From positions 25,275,001 to 25,339,000 of the forward strand of contig NC_133064.1 of assembly GCF_048771995.1 (NCBI RefSeq): a stretch of 64,000 nt of DNA, given 5' to 3'. The position numbers were made by a program, and so were the translations under genes. Under the pieces are notes generated by a model. That model had not been told where the DNA came from and searched no databases. It saw only the letters and a list, made by a program, of their open reading frames with translations. Shown here in pieces: positions 41,891 to 52,804 of the stretch. Within the stretch, counting starts at the first letter, position 1; each line of letters begins with the position of its first letter. This DNA comes from Taeniopygia guttata. Its lineage: Eukaryota > Chordata > Aves > Passeriformes > Estrildidae.

Positions 41891-42393
41891 GGGAAGCTAA
41901 TCAGAAAAACACCTTCTGTTTTACACACTCCAAACACGAAGTGTACCCCGGCTGGAGCTCTGGTGCTGATTCTAAAATATTTGCTTCTACCTCAGATAAT
42001 ACTGATTCCTCAGATTCAGATGGTGAATTTCAGGATCCTTGGGTTCAAATCAAAAGAGAAATAGCTGTGGACAAGAACTGGGAGTTTGCTAAAAAATTAA
42101 AAATCCTTGCCGCTTCAGTTAGATACAGAAGGGGGTGCCCCCCAAAATGGAAAACTATTCCTTATACTGAACTCAGAGAAATCTGCCGAATTTCGAAAGA
42201 TTTTGGCCGATATTCCCCAGATTTCAGAAATCTCATACACGTAAGATTCTCAACTCATGTGCTTGTCCCCTATGATCTCCGGCATGTTATGTCCCTCCTC
42301 TTATCACCTACGGAGATACTTTTGTGGGAATCAATTTGGAAAAAACAATTAAAAATATTACTACAAAATTACCAATCAGAGGCTAGCCAACCT
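41891..42393 (+). pseudogene. gag: Provirus D gag, capsid N-terminus
   Basis: The frame from 41941 reads DSDGEFQDPWVQIKREIAVD, TIPYTELREICRISKDFG and HVLVPYDLRHVMSLLLSPTE then LLWESIWKKQLKILLQNY, the class II capsid N-terminal domain (compare FTPHDLKQLCTSLLSPTEYS in B). It is cut at 42393 by the 5' LTR of provirus G. No later part of D was found. Confidence 0.8.
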
Positions 42394-42839
42394 TGATAGT
42401 AAAAGGGTTTTAAAATCATGGGGATTAAGGGTTAAAAGGAAAAATAAGCTTAGTAGGCCCTGGAAAAATAAACACCCTAAGCACATGGAGAACTTGTACT
42501 TGCTAGAACTGCACCTATACATGATAAATGATATACTTGTTAGATGTGATGATTGTTTAGTAATTAAATATTATTGTTTAATCATAAGAATAATAATGAG
42601 AAACTGTGGTCAGGGACCTAAGAAAGATCAAGAGAAACTCATGTCAATGTATACAATAGAACAATATAAGTTCAATAATTAATATGTAAGTTATATAATG
42701 ATAGAATATAAAATACGTTCAGCTCAAAAGCCATGTCGGAGTCAGATTTGGGTCTGTACCTCTGATTCCCAGAGCTCTTCAATAAAAGCACCTGCATATA
42801 ATCATATCCCGTGATTACGTGTGTTCCTGAACACTAACA
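42394..42839 (+). mobile_element. Provirus G 5' LTR (class I)
   Basis: 446 bp from TGATAGTAAAAGGG to ACACTAACA, AT-rich U3, with AATAAAAGCACC at about 42781 as poly(A) signal. The same start, after a polypurine tract, is found as a stub at 52781-52804. Confidence 0.75.
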
Positions 42840-43180
42840 TTTTGGTGAAACCATATGGGACCCTGCGGGCGCTGCTGGGGATCCCGCGACCTGATCATGC
42901 TCCAGCCGGCACCGAGGGATTTTCGGGGAGCCCATCGGTGCCGCGACGCTCCACCGCTCACAACGTCCCCTGGAGAGAGGTAAGGTGCTTTTAATTTAGT
43001 CTGGTACCTGCCGATAAGACGCAGAGAAAGCTACACTCGGTTGGGTTAAAGGAATTCCTGTGGTATTCCCTAGGCGCCATCCGTCAGACATCGCGAAAGC
43101 GTTGCAAGTTCAGCATTCGGTGGTGTTTTGTGGCTGTAATATGGAGAAGCTTAAAGGTCTCTTGGGTGGCAATGCCCCCA
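42840..43180 (+). other. Provirus G primer site and leader
   Basis: The primer-site candidate TGGTGAAACCATATGGGA begins at 42843; I do not assign a tRNA (it is only loosely like tRNA-Phe). No gag is recognisable before provirus E begins at 43181. Confidence 0.55.
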
Positions 43181-43921
43181 TGTGGAGTTGTGTTATTATA
43201 TGTTTTACCACATTTGTATTATGTATAAGTTCGTTCCTTGTACCCCCCGGGCTCTGTAACGGCCCCCCCGGGTCTTCCCATCTCTCCCCGCAGTTTGTTG
43301 TCCCCGAGAAATTGCAAAGTCACCGTGTTTACCCCCAGATGCCTGTCTGTCACTCGGTGCCCCTTCCCCCCACCTAGAATCTTCTACCCGGGATGCCGAG
43401 GGATAGGCAGACGACCTGGGACCCTCCACCTGTCCGCCCCCCATTGGATGTACCCCTGCACCCCACTGCCCTCAGACCCCCCGTGGCATTACCCCATTGG
43501 CTGCCCCAGTTTTCCCCTGTCCTGTACTTAATCCGCAGGCGCGGCACGCCCGCGGCTTTTCTCCTGGCAGGCACCCTCGCGTTGCCGCCGCCCTGCCCGA
43601 GCAGCCGCCGCTTCTCTTGGCCGGCTCCGGCGCCCGCCGCTCCACCCCGCTCGCCGTCGCGGCACAGACAAACACCGGCGCAGCAAGCCGCGGCCCCTTC
43701 GGTTATTGCTCTCCTCGTTTGGTTGCAATAAAACGGAATTCTGCCCCCCGGAGAAAAGACTCTTTCCTTTTATTCGCCGTGGGACTCGCCGCTTGCTCTC
43801 AGACCCACGCAGCCCCGCCCGAAGCCCGCGAGGGCTCAGCGGGAGGGGGGAAGATCTGCTCGCGCTCCCCTTTCCTCCTGGAGCTAGCTGGGATAAGGGG
43901 GGGGAAAGAGAGCATACCGCA
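43181..43921 (+). mobile_element. Provirus E 5' LTR
   Basis: 741 bp, TGTGGAGTTGTG...CATACCGCA. AATAAA lies at 43727-43732. The U3-R part is C-rich and CpG-rich (43540-43700), with a TACTTAATC element near 43524. Confidence 0.88.
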
Positions 43922-43925
43922 GTTG

Positions 43926-43943
43926 TGGCGCCCAAACGTGCGG
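43926..43943 (+). other. E primer-binding site, tRNA-Lys type
   Basis: TGGCGCCCAAACGTGCGG is close to TGGCGCCCAACGTGGGGC. The leader 43944-44392 is GC-rich and holds no supported gene. Confidence 0.8.
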
Positions 43944-44392
43944 CTTGAGAGCTTCAAGCACATGGACGGAGGACCGCCAAGTCCCGAGAGACTGGTGGAC
44001 TTAACCTCGTGGACGTTACAACACCTTCAGCAAGCCGCGGCTCCATTTTAGCGAGCCAGGGCTTCCGGGAGGACCGGACCAGCAGCTTCGGTTTGCACCG
44101 CCGGAGTTCGGTCCACTCACGGTGAAAACTTCGCAGCTGGACTTTTCATTTCCCCTTCGGACTTCGCTGGACCTGTGGTAAGTTACAGGGGTCCCCCAGG
44201 GCCGGGCACACCTTGCTCCTTTTGGGGTGGGTTTCTCTTTCTCCCACAAGGGGGTGATAAGATCCCACATTTTGTTCTCCCGCGGCAGGGAGCGTGTAAG
44301 GACAGGTTACCCGGCGTCCATAAAGGGGTCTTCTATTTTCTGTTGTTATTTTACCAGTTGTGAAGTTCACGACACGCTTTAAAATCGACAGG

Positions 44393-46259
44393 ATGGGTGC
44401 TAAACTGTCAGTGTCACAGCAGAGAATTTATGTTCAAATTATAGGAATTCTAGTTGGGGGAGAAAAAAGATTTTAAAAATCTGACTTTAAGCGCTTCGCC
44501 CGGTGGCTTCTGCAGTCTTTACAGGATATATTGCAGGCAAATTTATACCAAACTCAATTTTGGGACCGAGTTGGAAGGGAAATCGTCCAAAAAGAGGACC
44601 CTTCCCTCTCAATTTTCATCCATCTGGCAATCCAAATTAGAAATATTGTCAAAAATAACAGCGAAGGGAAGCCAGAGCCATGGAAAGGTGAATACAGCCC
44701 CCCATGCCTCCTCTCCTCTCCTTCTATCCCTAGCCCAGGGATTCTCAGACAGGCATCCCGGCAGCCGCCGCAGGAAGACTCTGGCCCCTTTGTTAACCCC
44801 CGGGTTCCCTCGCAGGGCAGTGCTGGCATCGCCCTGCACTCTTCCCATCCCCAAAGCCCCTCTCTTTGTACAGCCCTGCCCCATAGTAGTAAAGTTGTAA
44901 GTTTTAAGACCCCAGATCCCTCTCCACAACCTTCCCCAGACCTTTCCCAAAATGATTCCCTTTCCTACCCCAGGGCACAAGATGGAGGGAACCACATGGC
45001 ATCCCCCTCCCCCCGTGCTTTGTCTCCCAACAACCCCTTTCGCCCTACGGCCAACCCATTCCACCCCCGAGACTTCTCCACCCACTCTTCCTCTCCACCC
45101 CCTTCAGGCACCTCCCCTAATGAATCATTCAGCAGTCCTCCCTCCAACCCCACCCCTAGGGGTGATGCAACACCAGCCCTGGTCCTGCCTCCTCCCTCGG
45201 TTCCCATGACCCGCCCTCTGGTTCCCACACCTCGGTTTCCGAGGGGGGAGGGGGAGGGGGGAAGCCGCGACCTGCAAACCCCGCTTGCCTTTTCTGCTGC
45301 GCCGGTCACCTATACACCGCGGCAGAGGGGCAGACCCCTCGCACAGTGGACTCCAATACCACAGTCAGTACTCACGGATGTCTGCAAAGCCCAAAAGGAG
45401 TTTGGCTGGGAAAGTGAATACTTTAGGGGGCTGTTAAAAGCCACACTTTCCTCCAACGAGTACGTCCCTGCTGACATGCGCACTCTCTTTTCGTGCTTGA
45501 TTACTCAAGCCGAGTTTTTGGTATGGGAATCCGCATGGAGGCGGGAAGTATGAGATGTATTACCCTACCTTTGGGCCAATGGCGAGACCTCCTTCGACAT
45601 CGATGGGGGCGTGTTGTCCACTGATCATCTGTGCGGGATGGGGGATTGGGACGTGGCAACAACGCAGGCCGAAAAGATACCAAGGGGGGCACTGTCAGCA
45701 AGTGCCAAGACAGCACAAAAAGCATTCTTTAAGTTAAGACCCAGTGGTCCTGTTGTCAACTGTTTCTCTCTTAAGCAGGAGACACAGGAATCTTTCATTA
45801 GTTTTATAGACAGGTTGTGCAGGGCAGCTAAAGCACAGGTTCCAGAGGAGGGATTGAGGCAAGGCATGGTGAAGCAAATCGCCCTGCAGAACGCCAATGA
45901 AGCCTGCTGACAGACAATCCTGAGCCTTCCCCTCGACCCAGAGCCAACACTCCAAGACATGCTGGACGTGTGCACTCGAAAGGTCACCTTGCCATCAAAG
46001 GATCTGCAGGGGACGCCCCAAACGCCATCAAGGAGGGTCTCCTTTGCCGAAGCCCACACGCCATCCGTAGCCCCAGCTCCTGCGCGCAGCTTCTCAGGGC
46101 CACCCCCCCAAAGGTTACAGCCCGGGAAAACCCTGCAACCTCTGCAATAAGAAAGGACACTGGGCATCCCATTGCCCCCTCAAAGAGGACTTCTTACGTT
46201 TCAGAAACCAAAACCAACAGCAAGGTGCCTCGAACCCAGGGGGACAATCAAAAATCTAG
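44393..46259 (+). pseudogene. gag: Provirus E gag
   Basis: The start MGAKLSVSQQRIYVQIIGIL at 44393 (Gly-2 myristoylation) is followed by a frameshift after about 27 codons. From 44531 one frame is open to 45553: matrix end (YQTQFWDRVGREIVQKEDPS), a Pro/Ser-rich linker (about 44700-45290), and the capsid N-terminus (FGWESEYFRGLLKATLSSNE; MRTLFSCLITQAEFLVWESA). After a frame break, the capsid C-terminal part has a major-homology-like LKQETQESFISFIDRLCRAA, then a stop at 45908-45910. Nucleocapsid ends with an intact zinc knuckle CNLCNKKGHWASHC (46134-46175). Confidence 0.85.
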
Positions 46260-46867
46260 CTTCTCAGCACAGTCCCTCCCTGCGTGAGGACACAAATTTG
46301 GTGGGAAACATAACATCAGGGGGCAGGAGGGACAACACATTAGCATACCCACCTGAGGACAGGAACTCTATTACCAGACATGACATTACTGGATTGGACA
46401 ATAGGGGAACTAGAGCTGGTGAGCCAGCCTGCATGGGGGAAGTCGGGAATTTCATCTCGCAGGCATGGCTTGGTCGGGACCCCGACCATCCCAGGCCTAT
46501 CCTTAACACCCAGTCCAACTTCTCTCCATACAGGTTGGCCCTGACCGAACCCCTGCTGCTCAGGGACAGCAATTGGCATTTTGTCACGGTCGACACACAG
46601 GACCCAGGGACCTGGAGAAGACTCCACAGTAAGTACATCGTCCTTGGGGACACAAAATACACGCCACTCGACATCACTATTGCACCCAACTTAACATCTG
46701 CAAACCCTAAACATCTGGTGCTGTGGCTGCACTGTGCTCACCCGCCAGTCTACCTTCCTAAAGGGCAAATCATCGCCCAAGCCATACCTGTATCTGGGGC
46801 CCCCGTCTACCCAGAAGACCTATGGATGAAAACTGCAGAGAAAATCTACGAGGTGTGTCAGGCCTAG
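46172..46867 (+). pseudogene. Provirus E dUTPase-like region
   Basis: It overlaps the gag end in another frame, as expected for a class II gag-pro frameshift. It is open for about 230 codons: LTEPLLLRDSNWHFVTVDTQ, KYIVLGDTKYTPLDITIAPN, then VYLPKGQIIAQAIPVSG. The last resembles the C-terminal IPxG-x-x-IAQ motif of dUTPase, as in F (EKGRILAQAVPIP). The usual catalytic motifs are not evident, so this looks like a dUTPase-derived domain rather than an active enzyme. It ends in TAG at 46865-46867. Confidence 0.6.
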
Positions 46868-47158
46868 GTAATTGGGAAGGAAAGACCCAAAATTGCGTGT
46901 TACATGTGGAATGGCAGTGAGCACAAGTGGCTTAACGGCCCCTTGGACACAGGGGCAGACGTCACGGTCATTCCCTCACGGGATTGGCCATCGCGTTGGG
47001 AGCTGCAGGACGTGGCTGGACAAATTCAAGGTATTGGAGGGGCACAATTGGCAAAACAATCAAAAAACATAATCAAATTTGAGGGGCCAAACAGACAAAC
47101 AGCTTACTAGTGTCCGTTTGTTTTAGATTACACAGAGACCCTGTGGGGAAGGGACCTA
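46868..47158 (+). pseudogene. pro: Provirus E protease
   Basis: Reads IACYMWNGSEHKWLNGPLDT then GADVTVIPSRDW (active site DTG intact at about 46944-46955), QDVAGQIQGIGGAQLAKQ (flap), an in-frame TAG at 47108-47110, and [17 protein letters not shown] (GRD helix). One nonsense change inactivates it. Confidence 0.8.
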
Positions 47159-50030
47159 ATGGCCCAGTGGGGGCTGACATTGAACATTCCAACCCCCCAG
47201 GTTTTTTGGGCAGCGGTCACTGAGGAGCGTCCTACCCAAAAGTTAAATTGGCTTTCTGATGTTCCGATCTGGGTAGAGCAGTGGCCGCTCAATAAACAAA
47301 AATTAAAAGCGCTCCAAAAGCTCATGGCAGAGCAACTTGCCAAGGGACATATCCAAGAAACAACATCTCCTTGGAATTCCCCCGTCTTTGTCCTGAAAAA
47401 ACCAGGCAAAGACGAATGGCGGCTTCTTCACGACCTCCGTGCCATCAGCAATGTGATTGAAAATATGGGTCCCCTCCAACCAGGGATGCCGTCCCCCACA
47501 ATGTTACCAAAAGATTGGGAATTGGCTGTCATTGACATAAAAAATTGCTTCTTCCATATTCCCCTACACCCTGAAGACACACCACGTTTTGCCTTCTTGG
47601 TTCCTTCCACCAACCGAGAAGCCCCAATGGAGCGCTACCATTGGCGAGTTTTGCCACAGGGCCTCAAATGCTCGCCCACCATCTGCCAGCGGTACGTAGC
47701 TTGATTGCTGACCCCCGTCCGTGCAGCCACCGAGGGCGTGATCATCCAACACTATATGGATGATATCTTGATTTGTGCTCCCAACAGCGATCTCCTTACA
47801 CACGCGCTTAACCTGACAACCGATGCGTTGATTGCTGCAGGGTTTGAGCTGCGAGAGGACAAAATTCAAAAGATGCCACCCTGGAAGTACCTGGGTTTGG
47901 AAATTAACAAGCGGACCATTGTTCCACAAAAATTGGCCATCAAAAACAAAATTCGGACCCTAGCAGACGTCCAGCAGCTGTGCGGTTCTTTGAACTGGGT
48001 GAGGCCATGGTTAGGTATTACAAACAGAGACCCAGCCCCTCTTTTCGATTTATTGAAAGGGGGGGAAGAGCGGAGTTCTCCCAGGGAACTCACCCCAGAG
48101 GCCCAGTCAGCTTTGATCAAGGTCCAGGAGAAAATGTCTGCCAGACAAGCCCACCGGTACAATCCGGACCTGCCCTTTAAATTCATCATATATGGCAGAC
48201 TACCACACCTCCATGGTGTGATATTTCAATGGACAGACACCCCAAAGAAGGGCAAGAGCCAAGACCAAAGGGACCCACTCTCCATCATAGAATGGGTCTT
48301 CCTAAGTCACCATCGGTCCAACAGAATGACAAGGCCACAAGAGTTAGTAGCAGAACTGATCCGCAAAGCAAGAGCGCAGATCCGAGAGTTAGCTGGATGT
48401 GACTTTGAATGCATTCATATTCCCATCAAATTGGAATCAGGCCAATTCACCAAGGCCATGCTAGAACACCTGTTACAGGAAAATGAATCCCTGCAGTTCT
48501 CTCTAGACAGCTACACAGGCAAAATTTCAGTTTTGAGACCAGCCCACAAAATTTTAGAATCAGAAATTCAATTTGCATTGTCCATCAAACGAATTCACAG
48601 CAAAAAGCCACTCAAAGTGTTAACAGTTTTTACAGACGCGTCCGGAAGTTCTCACAAGTCTGTGATAACTTGGAAAGACCCCCAGACGCAGCAGTGGGAG
48701 GCAGATATTGTGGAGGTGGAAGGTTCCCCTCAAATAGCTGAGTTGGCTGCTGTCGTTAGGGCCTTTGAGCGATTCTCTGAACCTTTTAATTTAGTAACTG
48801 ATTCAGCATATGTAGCGGGTGTAGTGTCTAGAGCGCAAGATGCTGTGTTGCAGGGTGTGTCCAACAAGGCCCTGCACAAGTTGCTCTAAAAACTGATTAA
48901 GCTAGTCTCCCACCAAGAGCAACCCTTTTACGTGATGCATATCAGGTCACATACCAACTTGCCAGGGTTTTTGGCCGAGGGCAATCGGCGTGCCGACTCT
49001 CTCGCTGCCGCCCTGGCACAAGTAGCACCGCTCCCAGATAAGTTCCAGCAAGCTAAGATCAGCCACCAATTTTACCACCAGAATGCGCCCGGGCTGGTCC
49101 GGCAATTCCACCTCACCCGTGACCAGGCCAGAGCCATTGTGGCCACCTGCCCGTCCTGTAAATCGCTCCCCCTACCATCGGTGAGCTCAGGGGCAAACCC
49201 TAGGGGTCTAAAGTCCTGCGAAGTGTGGCAGATGGATGTTACTCACATCCATTCCTTTGGGAGGATGAAGTACGTCCATGTCTCCGTAGACACTTTCTCT
49301 GGGGCAGTCTTTGCTTCTGCCCACGCAGGGGAAAAAGCCAAAAACATTGAAAAGCATTTAATACAGGCCTTCGCTATGCTGGGCGTCCCAAAAATTGATA
49401 AAAACAGACAATGCCCCCGGGTACACATCCAAGGAGTTTGCCAGCTTCCTGCAGCAATGGGGAATAGAGCACAAAACTGGCATCGCGTATTCCCCGACAG
49501 GTCAAGCCGTGGTGGAGCGGACTCATCAGAGTCTCAAACGTATGCTGAAACAACAAACACCAACTATGAAAGTTGAGTCCCCCCAAGTTCGACTCGCGCG
49601 AGCCCTCTTCACACTGAACTTCTTAAACTGTTCTTTTGAAAACCTCAACCCGCCAATCACTAGGCACTTTGGCAACCACGAGCAGAGCAAGGTCAGGGAG
49701 AAACCGCCAGTGCTCATCAAAGATCCAGAGACTTGGCAGCTGGAAGGACCCCACGAGTTAGTCACCTGGGGACGGGGATATGCTTGCGTGTCCACGCCCT
49801 TAGGCCTGAGATGGGTCCCATCCAAATTTGTCCGGCCATATGTGCCCAAACACCAGACTGACAAGAAAAAGGATCCTCAGGTGAGGCATGCAGCCCTCCG
49901 CAGCTGGAGAAAGTCTCCCCCTTTCCTTTTCAATTCAACACTTTCTCTCTCAGAGCCTTCCCTTTCACCATCCAATTCCCTAGACTCGCTCTTCCCTTTT
50001 GATTTAGACCTCCCCTCCCTAGAAAGCTAA
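47159..50030 (+). pseudogene. pol: Provirus E pol: RT, RNase H, integrase
   Basis: [42 protein letters not shown] (catalytic Asp), a TGA at 47702-47704, HYMDDILICAPNS (YMDD box), MPPWKYLGLEINKR. RNase H: LTVFTDASGSSHKSVITW, VEGSPQIAELAAVVRAF and VTDSAYVAGVVSRAQ, with a TAA at 48887-48889. Integrase: HQFYHQNAPGLV...CPSC zinc site, WQMDVTHIHSFG, a frameshift near 49390, IKTDNAPGYTSKEF and AVVERTHQSLKRML, so D, D, E are visible, then KPPVLIKDPETWQLEGPHEL and VTWGRGYACV. Betaretroviral type. Two stops and one frameshift are the only obvious lesions. No env follows. Confidence 0.88.
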
Positions 50031-50408
50031 TTAATGTTCCAGTTGTTTTTCAGACGTAAGCTTCATCCCTCTCGCAAGTGACTAGCTGAGGTTGCTTCAA
50101 AGAATGAAGTCTCACGGGTTGAATCCAATCCATTTGAGAAACGGGACTTATGTTGCTATTAACACTCATTGTTCTTATTACAAGTTTTAGTGTTGTTAAA
50201 AGGTTTAAAGGCCATCAACTCCACCATGCATATCGGCCACGCCGTCTTTGCCGTCCCATTAGAGCTGACACCGCTCGACACGAACAGCCAGAAAAGAACC
50301 AAGAAGAACACCCAGAGGACATCGGGTTCAACGCAGGGGAACAGGACTGCAAATCTCCCGTTTAAGTTATTTTCCGTTCTTTTCTTTTTAAAAAATAGAA
50401 GAGGGAGA
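50031..50408 (+). other. E region after integrase, with polypurine tract
   Basis: About 375 bases with a short open frame encoding a hydrophobic N-terminus and a basic middle (MLLLTLIVLITSFSVVKRFK, from 50150). It might be a remnant env leader, but there is no further env. The tract AGAAGAGGGAGA precedes the 3' LTR. Confidence 0.5.
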
Positions 50409-50871
50409 TGTGGAGTTGTGTTATTATATGTTTTACCACATTTGTATTATGTATAAGTTCGTTCCTTGTACCCCCTGGGCTCTGTAACGACCCCCCCGGG
50501 TCTTCCCATCTCTCCCCGCGGTTTGTTGTCCCCGAGAAATTGCAAAGTCACCGTGTTTACCCCCAGATGCCTGTCTGTCACTCGGTGCCCCTTCCCCCCA
50601 CCTTGAATCTTCTACCCGGGATGCCGAGGGATAGGCAGACGACCTGGGACCCTCCACCTGTCCGCCCCCCATTGGATGTACCCCTGCACCCCACTGCCCT
50701 CAGACCCCCCGTGGCGTTACCCCATTGGCTGCCCCAGTTTTCCCATGTCCTGTACTTAATCCGTGGGCGCAGCACGCCCGCGGCTTTTCTCCTGGCAGGC
50801 ACCCTCGCGTTGCCGCCGCCCCGCCCGAGCAGACGCCGCTTCTCTCGGCTGGCTCCGGCGCGCGCCGCTCC
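50409..50871 (+). mobile_element. Provirus E 3' LTR, truncated
   Basis: Matches 43181-43644 closely and stops at GCCGCTCC, losing the poly(A) region and U5. Confidence 0.85.
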
Positions 50872-50978
50872 GCTGACCAATTTGAAGGTATTTTTCTTTT
50901 TCAGGAGTCTCCACCGTTTGCCCATCAACCAATGCATATCCTGGCATTCTTTTTCCTTGTATGCATCTGGATTAAAAA
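50872..50978. other. Unassigned 107 bp
   Basis: Lies between the truncated E LTR and a solo LTR. It contains a splice-acceptor-like TTTTTCTTTTTCAG and then ATGCATATCCTGGCATTC, which would begin a hydrophobic peptide (MHILAFFFLVCIWI) like a signal peptide, cut after about 16 codons. It could be the start of an env exon, but it is too short to assign. Confidence 0.3.
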
Positions 50979-51436
50979 TGCGGGAGATGGATGGTGGGTG
51001 CTGCTGCCTAATATCTGTCCCAAACAAACCTCTCCTGTAGAAAAGCAGGCTGGGTAAACATTCAGGCAATGCAGTCAGATCCCCACACAACACTCACTGT
51101 GGCTGGCTCAGCAAGAGAGGCAAGAATGGCTCTTTTTGCAAGGTTTTATTCCAGCAAGATAAATCACATGAAGCTGAAGGGAACCTGGCGAGAAAGAGGA
51201 CCACCATGTGGTGCAGGCAACTTAAGAAGAGGAAGGGGTGGGGGACGGAGATAAGGGCTGGGCAGAGGGGATTGGTCTCCAGGGGAAAGGGCACAGCCAC
51301 CAGGGATATCCAACCAATGAGGGAACAGGGAAAGGAGAAACCAGGGGAAGTCCATGGGGGAGTCTGTCTTTTCCCTCCAGGAAGACTACTCTATGGTATT
51401 TTGTCACTGCCTTCACCAGGGCAGAGGACTTGGGCA
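50979..51436 (-). mobile_element. Solo LTR, D/H family, minus strand
   Basis: 458 bp, the near-exact reverse of the D 5' LTR at 38455-38911. It sits just before the surviving pol part of G. No target duplication is visible because the left neighbour is rearranged. Confidence 0.82.
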
Positions 51437-52766
51437 ACCTGCATAAAGGTAACAATCGAGATATTAAATTCACTGGGAATGGGAGGATATAAGGTATCTA
51501 AAGAAAAAGCACAAATTGCCCAACAGACTCTGATTTACCTGGGATGTGAAATCTCACAAGGGCAGCGAAAACTGGGTACTAACCGTATTAAAGCTATTTG
51601 TGCCATTCCAGAGCCCCAGAATCTACATGAGCTGTGAGTCTTCCTTGGGATGACAGGGTGGTGCCGCCTGTGGATCGTGGACTATGAACTAATTGCAAAA
51701 CCCCTGTATGAGGCCCAGAAGACGCAGCCATTTACCTGGGGCAAACCACAGAAGGAGGCCTTCCTCAAATTAAAGGAGGCCTTGACAACTGCTCCTGCAT
51801 TGGGGTTACCTGATTTGTCCAAAGATTTTCAGCTGTTTGTACATGAAAGGCTGCATCTGGCATTGGGAGTCAGAAGAAAGCCCATTGGAACAGAATTGCA
51901 TGGAAATAATAGAACACACCTGTGCGGCTAGAGCAGATCTGAAAGATGTCCCCCTAGAACAGCCAGACTGGGAGTTGTTCACAGATGGAAGCAGTTTCAT
52001 GGAGAATGGAATCAGACACACTGGATATGCGGTAACAACAATCAGTACAGTGGTAGAGGCAAAAGCATTGCCACCAAATACATCCACCCAGAAGGCAGAA
52101 CTGGTTGCTTTAACCAGAGCACTAGAATTAAGTGAAGGGAAAAAGGTGAACATATTTACTGATTCAAAATATGCATTTGGAGTAGTGCGTGTGCATGGGA
52201 CCCTATGGAAAGAACGAGGCCTGCTTTCGTCTCAAGGGATGCACATTAAACATCAAGATGCAGTTCTGCAGCTGATAGGAGCAGTACAAAAACCTGAACA
52301 AGTGGCAGTTATACACTGTAAGGCACATCAATCAGGAAACTCCAAAATTTGTGAGGGAAATTGAAAGGCAGATTGGACAGCTTGACAGGCTACTCGAAAG
52401 GTGCAAAGAGCAATGGCATTGGTACCTTTAAAACCTAACGTATCTCAATTCAATTTACCTCCACAGCTGAAATATTCAGCAGAAGATGAGAAATTGGGAC
52501 ATTTGCTGAATGCAAGGAAGAATCCAGAAGGGTGTAATTTGGTTACTCTACAGTGTCCTAAAAGGAAAGATACAGAAGAGGACATCCTGGAACCGGAAAA
52601 TAATCAAGGCACTGAGACGGGATCCACACCCATCATCCTCTGATCCTCCAGTCCATGACAACATTCACGTCAATCCTGGATTTGAAGAACATCATGTATA
52701 AACTCAGAAGCTAAAAGACTGTATCAACTGAAAGTATTTGCACTTATAGTGAAGTGAAAATACTTT
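51437..52766 (+). pseudogene. pol: Provirus G pol remnant (RT C-terminus, RNase H, integrase piece)
   Basis: Gammaretrovirus-like. RT thumb/connection: LNSLGMGGYKVSKEKAQIAQ, LIYLGCEISQGQRKLG, a stop at 51635-51637, FLGMTGWCRLWIVDYELIAK and LTTAPALGLPDLSKDFQLF. A gap and frame break follow. RNase H: ELFTDGSSFMENGIRHTGYA, QKAELVALTRALELSEGKKV, IFTDSKYAFGVVRVHGTLWK and VIHCKAHQSG. The integrase N-terminus (QFNLPPQLKYSAEDEKLGHL) is joined early to a C-terminal end (PPVHDNIHVNPGFEEH), so the catalytic core is deleted. Gag, protease and the RT palm of G are missing. Confidence 0.8.
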
Positions 52767-52767
52767 C
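52730..52767 (+). other. Inverted repeat before G polypurine tract
   Basis: GAAAGTATTTGCACTT and AAGTGAAAATACTTTC are near-perfect inverted copies around a short ATAGTG loop, immediately 5' of the polypurine tract of G. It could form a 16-bp stem with one bulge or mismatch. Confidence 0.6.
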
Positions 52768-52804
52768 AAAGGGGGGAAAATGATAGTAAAAGGGGTTTAC
52801 TTTC
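52767..52804 (+). mobile_element. Provirus G polypurine tract and 3' LTR stub
   Basis: CAAAGGGGGGAAAA is followed by TGATAGTAAAAGGGGTTTAC, which matches the first about 19 bases of the G 5' LTR. After that the LTR is lost; the next native sequence (after the insertion at 52805-61118) is a minus-strand env fragment. Confidence 0.65.

Larger units (their letters stand above)
43181..50871 (+). mobile_element. Provirus E (class II), whole span
   Basis: LTR 43181-43921, tRNA-Lys-type primer site, gag, dUTPase-like region plus protease, RT, RNase H, integrase, polypurine tract, 3' LTR 50409-50871 (truncated at its 3' side by about 280 bases). There is no env. The shared 460 bases of the two LTRs differ at only about a dozen to fifteen positions by eye, so this may be among the youngest insertions. 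Because the 3' end is lost, no target duplication can be checked. Confidence 0.88.

Noticed and set aside
39410-41900. Very long open frames on both strands (up to about 690 codons; Ser/Leu/Pro or Glu/Arg/Gly repeats)
   Set aside because: They exist because the CT-rich pentamer array has no stop in any frame. Only the flanking gag homology is meaningful.
41132-41937. Gly/Ala-rich antisense frames, possible silk- or collagen-like protein
   Set aside because: Composition mirrors the Pro/Ala-rich sense strand of the D gag linker; no start context or domain.
42394-52804. G as a complete provirus with env
   Set aside because: Only LTR, leader, part of pol and a 3' LTR stub remain; the neighbouring env fragment (61124-61440) is on the opposite strand and looks class II-like.
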